Positions 4,671 to 9,840 of a DNA stretch of 9,840 nucleotides are shown in pieces. Both the position numbers and the translations under genes were made by a program. Origin of the DNA: an uncultured Bacilli bacterium. GTDB taxonomy: Bacteria > Bacillota_I > Bacilli_A > RF39 > UBA660. The first letter of the stretch is position 1. Every line of letters begins with the position of its first letter. Below the pieces are notes generated by a model. The model did not search any database. It was not told the origin of the DNA and was given only the letters and a program-made list of their open reading frames with translations. The DNA is taken from positions 1 through 9,840 of the forward strand of contig CANRPB010000054.1 in the NCBI GenBank assembly GCA_947632415.1. The letters are read 5' to 3'.

Positions 4671-6725
4671 TTATTTTGTTTTTAATATATTACATTTTTG
4701 AACGTTTTTGTATTTTTTTATTTCTTTTATGAAGGGGGAGCAGTTGTATGATGGTGCTAGTATGATTACTTCGTTTTTTGTTCTGGTAATGGCTACATAG
4801 AATAGTCTGCGTTCTTCGGCATATTTAATGTCTTCTTGGGTGTTGATTAGTTGTTCGATTATTTCGTCGTTTTTGATTTTAGATGGGAAGCCAAGGGTAT
4901 CGTTTAGGGCGTTAATGATGATTATGTTGTCGTAGCCTAGTCCTTTTGAGGCATGGACTGTCATGTAGTCAATTTTTAGTTGGGGGTCTTTGGTGTATAT
5001 TATTTTGTTTTTTTCTTCTTTGAATATTTTGTTGTCTATTATTTTGTTTTTGTCGAATGTGTATCTACCTAGTATTAGAATGTTTTTGTCTTGGTATTTA
5101 TTTTTTAGGTATATTATGGCTTGTTCGAGTGATTTTATGATTTTGTTACTTTTGTATGATAGTATTTTTATGGGATTTTTTAGTTTTTTGGGACTTATGA
5201 GTTTTTTTTGAATTTGGTTTTTATTTTTTAGGATGAATTTCCCGGCTATGTCTATTAGTTCTTGGCTATTTCTATATGTTTTTACTATTTTTAGGGTGGT
5301 GCATGTTCCGACATATTTTTCAAATTGTGTAAATAGGTTGATGTTGGAGGCTGCAAAACTGTATATGCATTGCCAATCGTCTCCTACGACCATTATTTTG
5401 CTGTTGATTTTTTGTGATATGCTTTTGATGAGGTTGAATCTACAGTTTGATATGTCTTGGTATTCATCGATGATTATGTATTTGTATTTTAGATTGATGG
5501 TTGGAGTTTCTTTTACTATTTTGGTGGCTTTATTTATCATGTCGTCGAAGTCGATTTGGTTGTTTTTTGATAGTTTGTCTTGATAGTAGATGTACATATT
5601 TTGAATAAATGTTAGAAATAGTTCGTTTCTTTTGCCTTTCCAGTTTAGTTTTTTGAAGTCTTTTTGTTCGTAGCCTTTTGATTTAAATAGTGTTATGAAG
5701 TTGGTACAGAAGTTTACAAATCTTTTATAGTCTATGTCTTTGTTTTTTTCTATTAGTTTATTGAATATTTCGTTGTTATTTTTAGGTTTTGGTTGGATGT
5801 TTCTTTTTTTTAGTTCTTGCTTTAGTGTTTCGGTAATATCATCGTTGTTTATGATGATTAGATCGGTGGCGTGTTTTTGGTGGATTTTTTTGATTAGTTG
5901 AATGTTTTTTTCGTATTTGAATGCGTTTATGTTGTTCATGTTTATTTGTTCTATGTAATATTCTTTTTCTTGGTAGTTTATGGTGAAGTCTGGTTTGTAG
6001 TGGTTGTTGTATTTATATGGTTTTTGGTAGTGGTATTCGATGTTATTCATGTATAAATAGTTGGCAATTATTACTTCGTTTAGGCTATTTAGGGTTTCTT
6101 CTTTGATGGTTTGGTTGGTTTTTGTTTGTTTTGATATTTCTTTGTTGGTGTATTCTAGTTTGTGTTTTAATGTTGGGTATTTTTGTTTGTTTTTGTAGCG
6201 GTAGTATTTGTCGTAGTTTGAGTATAGTAAAATTTCTTCGGAGATGTTGAAGTAGTATATGTATAGGTCTAGGAATTTTTTTAGTTTTGAGGGATTTTTG
6301 ATTAGTTCTTTTTCAATGTATGTTTTTATTATTTTTTCGTTTTCGGTGGTTATTTTGGGTGGGTTGGTGAGATTGTTTTTGATGATTTCGTAGCCGAATT
6401 TGTGAAATGTTTGGATTGCGATGTTGTGTTTAAAGTCTTTATTTATTCTGTCGTCTAGTTCTTTTACGGCTTTGTTTGTGAATGATATAACTAGTATTTC
6501 TTCGTCTTTTATGTGTTGTCTTTCGATTAGATAATTTACTTTGGCGCTTATGGTTGTGGTTTTTCCGCTTCCTGCTCCTGCTATTACCATGATGTATTTT
6601 TCGTCGGTTAGGATTATTTTTCGTTGGTCTTCGTCTAGGAATATGTTGTTGTCTATGTTTTTGAACATGTTGTCGAAGTAGTTTTTTTCTGTTTTTAGTT
6701 TTTGTTCCATTTCTTTTTTTGTCAT
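4671..6725 (-). CDS. SF1 DNA helicase of the UvrD/HelD (helicase IV) type with a nuclease-like insertion
   Basis: This is a 684-residue cytoplasmic ATPase. Motifs in order are Q-motif DEDQRK (31-36), Walker A GAGSGKTT (50-57), Ia SFTNKAVKEL (81-90), Walker B IIIDEYQD (417-424), III GDDWQCIYSFAAS (448-460), IV TYRNS (483-487), V TVHASKGLGYDNII (589-602) and VI YVAITRTK (643-650). These are complete, so it should be an active 3'-5' DNA translocase. Between motifs Ia and II lies an insertion (about 212-300) with SLNEVIIANYLYMNN, KPDFTI and YYIE, a layout like a PD-(D/E)XK nuclease domain but without the usual Lys after the Glu. Length resembles E. coli helicase IV. The ATG at 6725 is chosen because SD AGGTGG (6736-6731) precedes it; a GTG at 6734 lies inside that SD. 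It follows htrA by 56 bases and is followed by DUF368. Confidence 0.88.
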   Translation of the reverse strand: MTKKEMEQKLKTEKNYFDNMFKNIDNNIFLDEDQRKIILTDEKYIMVIAGAGSGKTTTISAKVNYLIERQHIKDEEILVISFTNKAVKELDDRINKDFKHNIAIQTFHKFGYEIIKNNLTNPPKITTENEKIIKTYIEKELIKNPSKLKKFLDLYIYYFNISEEILLYSNYDKYYRYKNKQKYPTLKHKLEYTNKEISKQTKTNQTIKEETLNSLNEVIIANYLYMNNIEYHYQKPYKYNNHYKPDFTINYQEKEYYIEQINMNNINAFKYEKNIQLIKKIHQKHATDLIIINNDDITETLKQELKKRNIQPKPKNNNEIFNKLIEKNKDIDYKRFVNFCTNFITLFKSKGYEQKDFKKLNWKGKRNELFLTFIQNMYIYYQDKLSKNNQIDFDDMINKATKIVKETPTINLKYKYIIIDEYQDISNCRFNLIKSISQKINSKIMVVGDDWQCIYSFAASNINLFTQFEKYVGTCTTLKIVKTYRNSQELIDIAGKFILKNKNQIQKKLISPKKLKNPIKILSYKSNKIIKSLEQAIIYLKNKYQDKNILILGRYTFDKNKIIDNKIFKEEKNKIIYTKDPQLKIDYMTVHASKGLGYDNIIIINALNDTLGFPSKIKNDEIIEQLINTQEDIKYAEERRLFYVAITRTKNEVIILAPSYNCSPFIKEIKKYKNVQKCNILKTK

Positions 6726-6730
6726 TTTTA

Positions 6731-6736
6731 CCACCT
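6731..6736 (-). promoter_or_regulatory. Start-deciding SD of the helicase gene
   Basis: AGGTGG (6736-6731) lies five bases before the ATG at 6725. The GTG that could open the frame at 6734 is part of this SD, so it is not the start. The SD also sits one base after the hairpin at 6738-6768, so folding could affect ribosome access. Confidence 0.75.
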
Positions 6737-6768
6737 AAAAAGAATATACGTTTTTTGTATATTCTTTT
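6737..6768 (-). terminator. Intercistronic hairpin between htrA and the helicase gene (attenuator or weak terminator)
   Basis: On the minus strand AAAAGAATATAC (6768-6757 complement) pairs perfectly over 12 bp with GTATATTCTTTT (6749-6738) around a 7-base A-rich loop. Only five T follow, four of them inside the stem, before the SD AGGTGG. It looks like a terminator with a short U-tract, probably allowing partial read-through, or an mRNA-stability or processing element. Confidence 0.6.
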
Positions 6769-6781
6769 CCTTGTTTTTTTA

Positions 6782-7867
6782 TTAATCTTCGGCACTTTTA
6801 TCTAATTTTAGGGTGGATTTTTCTATTTTGTTGTTTCTGTAGTATGTTATTTCTATACTATCTCCTACTTCGTATTTGTATAGTAGGTAGCGGAAGTGAG
6901 CGCTGTCGGTTACTTCGTTTCCGTTTATTTCTATGATGATGTCGCCTTTTTGTAGGCCGGCTTTTTGGGCTGGGTAGTCGTCGGTTACGTTTATTATAAC
7001 TACGCCTTTTTCGATGTCTTTGGGAATGCTTATTCCTTGTCTATATAGATAGTATGCGTTGGTTATATCGGTCATTTCTATTCCAACTAGTGGCCTATTG
7101 ATGGTTTCGCCGTTTTCTAGTCTTTCTAGTATGGTTTTTACTAGTTCTATTGGTATGGCAAAGCCCATTCCTTCGATTTCGTTTTCGACTAGTTTCATGG
7201 AGTTTACACCAATTACTTCGCCGTTTATGTTTACTAGTGGTCCTCCACTATTTCCTGGGTTGATGGCGGCGTCGGTTTGTAATACTTCTAGCATCATTGA
7301 TGATGAGGAGGTATTTATGGTTACTGTTCTATTTTTTCCTGATAGTATGCCTTTGGTTACTGTTCCCATGTATTCTTTTCCTAGTGGTGATCCTACTGTA
7401 AAGACGGTGTCTCCTATTTCGGTTGTTGAGCTTTCACCTAGACGCGCTACTTTTTTTACGTTTTCTTGGGCGATTGATAGTACGGCTATGTCTGAGTATT
7501 CGTCGCTTCCTAATAGGGTTGCTTCTACTTCTTCTCCGGTTGTTAGTACAACTTTAAATTTATTGCCTTGTTCTATGACATGGTGATTGGTTATGATGTA
7601 TCCTTTTTTTTCGTCTTGTTTGTAAACAAATCCTGTGCCTGTTGCTATGCTGGTTGTGTTGTTGTATGTTTCTACTAATACGACTGCGTCGTATATTTCG
7701 TCTATGGCAGTTTTTATAGTGTTGGTTTCGGTTATGTTTACGTTGCTTACTGGTTCGGTTGTTGTGTTTGATTTTTTTGTTAGTTTATTTTCGACAATTA
7801 TTGTTCCTATTATTCCTATAAATAGTGCTGTTACAGTGGTTATTATGTATGTTATTTTTTCTTTCAT
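6782..7867 (-). CDS. htrA: HtrA/DegP-type membrane-anchored serine protease with one PDZ domain
   Basis: This 361-residue protein has an N-terminal membrane anchor (about 5-25), a short Thr/Asn linker, a trypsin-like domain (about 50-245) and one PDZ domain (about 260-355). The catalytic triad is intact: His96 in TNHHVI, Asp126 in SDEYSDIAVL and Ser207 in NPGNSGGPL. The PDZ part shows GVVIINV and PAQKAGLQKGDIIIEING, with the carboxylate-binding loop in the usual place. HtrA proteins degrade or refold misfolded proteins on the outer face of the membrane and respond to heat and envelope stress. Size and layout match Bacillus HtrA/HtrB/YyxA. The ATG (7867-7865) overlaps the TGA of the upstream Abi-like gene by four bases (ATGA), with SD GAGGTGAC just before it, so translation of the two is coupled. 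Confidence 0.95.
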   Translation of the reverse strand: MKEKITYIITTVTALFIGIIGTIIVENKLTKKSNTTTEPVSNVNITETNTIKTAIDEIYDAVVLVETYNNTTSIATGTGFVYKQDEKKGYIITNHHVIEQGNKFKVVLTTGEEVEATLLGSDEYSDIAVLSIAQENVKKVARLGESSTTEIGDTVFTVGSPLGKEYMGTVTKGILSGKNRTVTINTSSSSMMLEVLQTDAAINPGNSGGPLVNINGEVIGVNSMKLVENEIEGMGFAIPIELVKTILERLENGETINRPLVGIEMTDITNAYYLYRQGISIPKDIEKGVVIINVTDDYPAQKAGLQKGDIIIEINGNEVTDSAHFRYLLYKYEVGDSIEITYYRNNKIEKSTLKLDKSAED

Positions 7868-8805
7868 TTTGTCACCTCATAATTTATTATTTCTCGCCAA
7901 TTGGTTGGAAAACCAATTTTGTTTAGTATTGTTTCGATGGGTACACTATCGATTTTCCCATCTAGTATGTCTATTTCGTAACTTATTTCTAGCATCATTT
8001 CTCTAAATTTGTCTGGTTTTAGCATGTATTTGAATATTATGATGAGGGCGAATAGATCGTCTTTTCCGTATTTGTATTCGTCGTCGATTTTTTCTATTTG
8101 GAGGTATTTATGAATTTCGTTGTCTGGTATTTGTTGTTGTGTTCTGTGATCGTATAGTATATCTTCATGGGCACATAGATTTCGGAAGTTGGCTAAAAGG
8201 TGAAGGTATATTTCTAGGTTTTCTGGGGTTAATTTGTATAGTTTGGCTATTTCTTGTTTGTCGATTGGTTTTTGTATTGCGTAGAATTCTGCCATAAGGC
8301 CGAATGATAAAACTTTTACTAATACCCACATTGGAATGTAGCCATAGTTTGTTAGGTAGTGCATGGTTGCGGCGTGTTTTTTTCCGTTGAAGGCTAATTG
8401 CTTTCGCATTTTGTTTAAGACGTCGTGTACTTGTCTTTCTTTTTCTTTGTCGTCTGTATAGTTGGAAGGATTTAGGTATGTTTTTTCTTGAAAGCCGTAT
8501 TTTTTTGATAGTTGGTAACTTATGATTGATTTGATGTTGTTTTCTATTATTAGTATGTTTTTGAAGCATATGTTTCTTATTTTTCTATCAAAATTGAATA
8601 TTGAGTATAGTTCTTCGAAGGTTGCGCCTTTAATAAATTTTTTATCTTTGTAGTTTTCCATTAATAAGTGTCTGTATCCACTTAGAAAGAAGTAGTTTTC
8701 TGTTAGAAGTATTTCTTTGGCTTTTTCTTCGTCTTCAATAATTAAATCTTTTGATTTTAGTATTTTTATTTGTTCGTCAAGATTTACGAATATCTTATTC
8801 TTCAT
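7864..8805 (-). CDS. Abi_2 / AbiD-AbiF-like protein with a HEPN-type RNase motif
   Basis: This 313-residue soluble protein is of the abortive-infection Abi_2 family. The N-terminus LDEQIKILKSKDLIIEDEEKA (9-29), then ENYFFLSGYRHLL (36-48), FDRKIRNICFKNILIIEN (72-89), IPMWVLVKVLSFGLM (157-171) and NFRNLCAHEDILYDHR (206-221) follow the family pattern closely. RNLCAH (208-213) is a complete Rx4-6H motif (Rx4H), the catalytic signature of HEPN ribonucleases. Family members cause growth arrest during phage infection or act as toxins, often cleaving RNA. The ATG at 8805 has SD AAAGGA nine bases upstream. A stronger SD at 8842-8831 points instead to an in-frame AUA at 8829. The stop overlaps the htrA start. 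No adjacent antitoxin gene is visible. Function is inferred from the family and motif. Confidence 0.85.
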   Translation of the reverse strand: MKNKIFVNLDEQIKILKSKDLIIEDEEKAKEILLTENYFFLSGYRHLLMENYKDKKFIKGATFEELYSIFNFDRKIRNICFKNILIIENNIKSIISYQLSKKYGFQEKTYLNPSNYTDDKEKERQVHDVLNKMRKQLAFNGKKHAATMHYLTNYGYIPMWVLVKVLSFGLMAEFYAIQKPIDKQEIAKLYKLTPENLEIYLHLLANFRNLCAHEDILYDHRTQQQIPDNEIHKYLQIEKIDDEYKYGKDDLFALIIIFKYMLKPDKFREMMLEISYEIDILDGKIDSVPIETILNKIGFPTNWREIINYEVTK

Positions 8806-8814
8806 CTTATCAGT

Positions 8815-8842
8815 TCCTTTCTGTTTTATGATTACCTCCTTT
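8815..8842 (-). promoter_or_regulatory. Tandem SD sites before the Abi-like gene
   Basis: Two SD sequences lie in series on the minus strand. AAAGGAGGTAAT (8842-8831) is near-perfect but the in-frame codon at the right distance is AUA (8829-8827), eight codons before the ATG. AAAGGA (8820-8815) is weaker and lies nine bases before the ATG at 8805. With the predicted transcript start near 8840, the first SD would be at the very 5' end of the mRNA. Confidence 0.6.
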
Positions 8843-8846
8843 TATA

Positions 8847-8855
8847 ATTATATCA
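8847..8855 (-). promoter_or_regulatory. Extended -10 promoter of the abi-htrA-helicase operon
   Basis: TG-A-TATAAT (TG at 8855-8854, TATAAT at 8852-8847) is a perfect extended -10. There is no good -35 at 16-18 bases; TTGTTT is only 14 bases away. The core TATGATATAAT is identical to that before the S1-domain gene at 532-542. Confidence 0.6.
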
Positions 8856-8901
8856 TAGTTTGTGTGAAACAAATATGTATTTTTTGTGTTTTTTTTTAGT
8901 G

Positions 8902-9561
8902 TTATTTGAAGTATTCTATTATTCCTTCTGTTGTTATATTGGCTATTTTTTGTTGGTGTTCTTCGGTTTTTAATAGGTATCTATCGTTTGGATTGCTGAT
9001 GAAACCTGCTTCTATTAGTATGCCTGGTCTATTGATTCTTTCGTATAGGTATGTATTGTTTATGTTTTTGGCTTCTCGTTTGGTATTTAGTTTTTCTTTG
9101 AATAGTTTTTGCATGATTTCGGCTATTTTTTTGTTTTCTTGGTTTTTGTTTGTGTAAAATACTTGGGTTCCATACCATGTTGGGGATGGGTCGGAGTTTA
9201 GATGGATTGATATATACATGTCGCACATTGATTCATTTATTAATCGGGCTCGAGCGGTTAGGTCGGTTCTTTTTTTGTTTTGGGCGTTGTTTTCTGATAG
9301 GTCGTAGTTGCCTGTTCTGGTTAGGTATACGATTGCTCCGTATTTTTCTAGTTCGGTTTTTATTTTGTTGCTTATGCTTAGGTTTATTTCTGATTCTTTT
9401 AGTTCTTTGTATATTGCTCCTGGGTCGATTCCGCCGTGTCCTGGATCAATGTATATTATTTTTCCGATTAGGATTGGTTCGTAGTCGTTTGCTTTCACGA
9501 AGGTGAATGTGCATATGAAGATAATGAGGATGAAGAGCATACTAATTTTATATTTAAACAT
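8902..9561 (-). CDS. cwlD: CwlD-like N-acetylmuramoyl-L-alanine amidase (Amidase_3)
   Basis: This 219-residue protein has an N-terminal hydrophobic segment (about 6-22, signal or anchor) and one Amidase_3 zinc domain. Zinc and catalytic residues are in place: His42 in IDPGHGG, Glu56 in LKESEI, His120 in YISIHLN and Glu184 in ILIEAGF. The short domain without cell-wall-binding repeats, plus features such as LYISIHLN-like and GFISNPNDR segments and INESMCD, match CwlD of Bacillus (about 237 residues). CwlD removes stem peptides from muramic acid during muramic-delta-lactam synthesis in spore cortex, so lytic enzymes can recognise cortex at germination. A general cell-separation amidase is the alternative. 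The ATG at 9561 has SD GGTGAT (9570-9565). No convincing terminator follows its stop, so transcription may run into the Abi-like gene. Confidence 0.85.
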   Translation of the reverse strand: MFKYKISMLFILIIFICTFTFVKANDYEPILIGKIIYIDPGHGGIDPGAIYKELKESEINLSISNKIKTELEKYGAIVYLTRTGNYDLSENNAQNKKRTDLTARARLINESMCDMYISIHLNSDPSPTWYGTQVFYTNKNQENKKIAEIMQKLFKEKLNTKREAKNINNTYLYERINRPGILIEAGFISNPNDRYLLKTEEHQQKIANITTEGIIEYFK

Positions 9562-9575
9562 TTTATCACCATTTA

Positions 9576-9583
9576 ATTATATG
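9576..9583 (-). promoter_or_regulatory. Candidate -10 box of the CwlD-like gene
   Basis: CATATAAT on the minus strand (9583-9576) contains TATAAT and also fits the Bacillus sigma-E -10 pattern CATAcAnT at seven of eight positions. No good -35 for either polymerase is seen at the proper distance. The predicted start falls on the SD at 9570-9565, giving a leader of about ten bases. Sigma-E control would suit a CwlD role but is not demonstrated. Confidence 0.35.
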
Positions 9584-9614
9584 TTTTTGTGTGCAAAAGT
9601 TTTTTTGTTTTAAT

Positions 9615-9648
9615 AAATATGTTCAAAAGTATAGTTTTGAACATGTTT
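9615..9648. terminator. 14-bp inverted repeat upstream of the CwlD-like gene (terminator or operator)
   Basis: ATGTTCAAAA (9619-9628) and TTTTGAACAT (9635-9644) are perfect inverted copies around GTATAG. The pairing extends by four more pairs, one a G-U, to 9615-9648. On the plus strand a GTTTTT run overlaps the 3' arm. On the minus strand the following sequence is A/T-rich but not a T-run. It may be a second terminator for the gene at the right edge or an operator for the amidase gene. Confidence 0.5.
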
Positions 9649-9681
9649 TTATAATGATTTGGTTGTTAATTTTTTAATAAT

Positions 9682-9706
9682 AAAAAAATATGTAATTAAA
9701 CATATT
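9682..9706 (-). terminator. Terminator of the partial gene at the right edge
   Basis: On the minus strand AATATGT/ACATATT (9706-9700 with 9693-9687) form a 7-bp stem with the loop TTAATT, and seven T follow (the last five outside the stem, 9686-9682). It is 21 bases after the stop codon of the partial gene. The stretch from here to the CwlD-like start (9562-9681) holds no gene. Confidence 0.65.
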
Positions 9707-9726
9707 CTTTAGTTAAAAATTGTGTT

Positions 9727-9840
9727 TTATTGAAAATCTTCATTCAAAGAAATTATTTCTTCTTTACTCATGAATACTTTTTTATTGTCATCAATCCATT
9801 CATTTTCTTTATATTCATTATATCTAGTCAAAACTTTATT
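9727..9840 (-). CDS. Unidentified gene, last 37 codons only (5' end outside the window)
   Basis: The frame is open from the right edge to a TAA at 9729-9727. It encodes a charged C-terminus with VLTRYNEYKENEWIDD, KKVFMSKEEI and ending SLNEDFQ. An internal ATG (within FMSKEE) has no SD, so it is not a likely start. The reading frame is supported by the sense-like composition and by the terminator 21 bases downstream. I cannot assign a family from so short a piece. Confidence 0.6.
   Translation of the reverse strand, partial: NKVLTRYNEYKENEWIDDNKKVFMSKEEIISLNEDFQ

Noticed and set aside
6439..6795. 118-codon Arg/Lys-rich minus-strand frame
   Set aside because: It overlaps the helicase N-terminus in another frame, with Arg/Lys/Asn/Gln-rich shadow composition. 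The helicase frame holds intact motifs.
8806..8901. A structured RNA antitoxin before the Abi-like gene, as seen with some AbiF relatives
   Set aside because: The 96-base gap holds a promoter and two SDs, leaving no room for a stable folded RNA or RNA repeats. Only a weak CAAATA/TATTTG pairing with a long loop is visible.
9150..9506. 118-codon plus-strand frame rich in Leu/Phe/Cys
   Set aside because: It is antisense to the CwlD-like gene, without SD, and the amidase frame has all zinc ligands.

Overview
The window is an AT-rich stretch (about 30% G+C from sampled lines) of a low-GC, spore-forming relative of the Bacilli, probably an uncultured host-associated lineage. The evidence is Bacilli-type Shine-Dalgarno (SD) sites (GAGGTGA, GGTGAT, AGGAGG), sigma-A-like promoters, normal use of UGA as a stop, and three genes of sporulation families: a CotY/CotZ/ExsY cysteine-rich coat protein, a YutH-like coat-kinase-fold protein and a CwlD-like germination amidase. 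The lineage is an inference; nothing here fixes the species.

Left part (1-3460). A tRNA-Val(UAC) gene on the minus strand runs off the left edge (only CC of CCA is inside) and has a near-perfect promoter. Upstream of it on the same strand is a small S1-domain protein of the YugI/CvfD (GSP13) type. A divergent promoter region separates that gene from a plus-strand NifU C-terminal-domain (Nfu) protein. Nfu converges on the YutH-like gene. Next on the minus strand is a protein with five in-frame 29-residue Pro/Phe/Thr repeats and a C-terminal coiled coil, followed by its own terminator. Divergent from it is the cysteine-rich coat protein gene, which ends in a bidirectional terminator at 3412-3460.

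Right part (3460-9840), all on the minus strand. A probable operon runs from an extended -10 promoter near 8850 to the terminator at 3412-3460. In order of transcription it encodes an Abi_2/AbiD-F-like HEPN protein, an HtrA-type membrane-anchored serine protease (4-bp ATGA overlap), a HelD/UvrD-type SF1 helicase with a nuclease-like insertion, a DUF368 (PopT-like) undecaprenyl-phosphate translocase, and a 109-residue protein I do not recognise. Upstream of the operon are the CwlD-like amidase and, at the right edge, the last 37 codons of an unidentified gene with its terminator.

How the genes may work together. The clear functional themes are spore coat and cortex (YutH-like, CotZ-like, CwlD-like) and envelope maintenance (HtrA, DUF368). 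The most unusual arrangement is the translational overlap of a HEPN/Abi RNase-like gene with an HtrA protease, followed by an SF1 helicase. This could be a defence or stress cassette, or an Abi-like gene absorbed into a housekeeping operon. Several predicted promoters have their -10 box only 5-7 bases before the SD, which implies very short leaders. The plus strand is G- and T-rich even where genes lie on the minus strand, which suggests most genes here are on the lagging strand.
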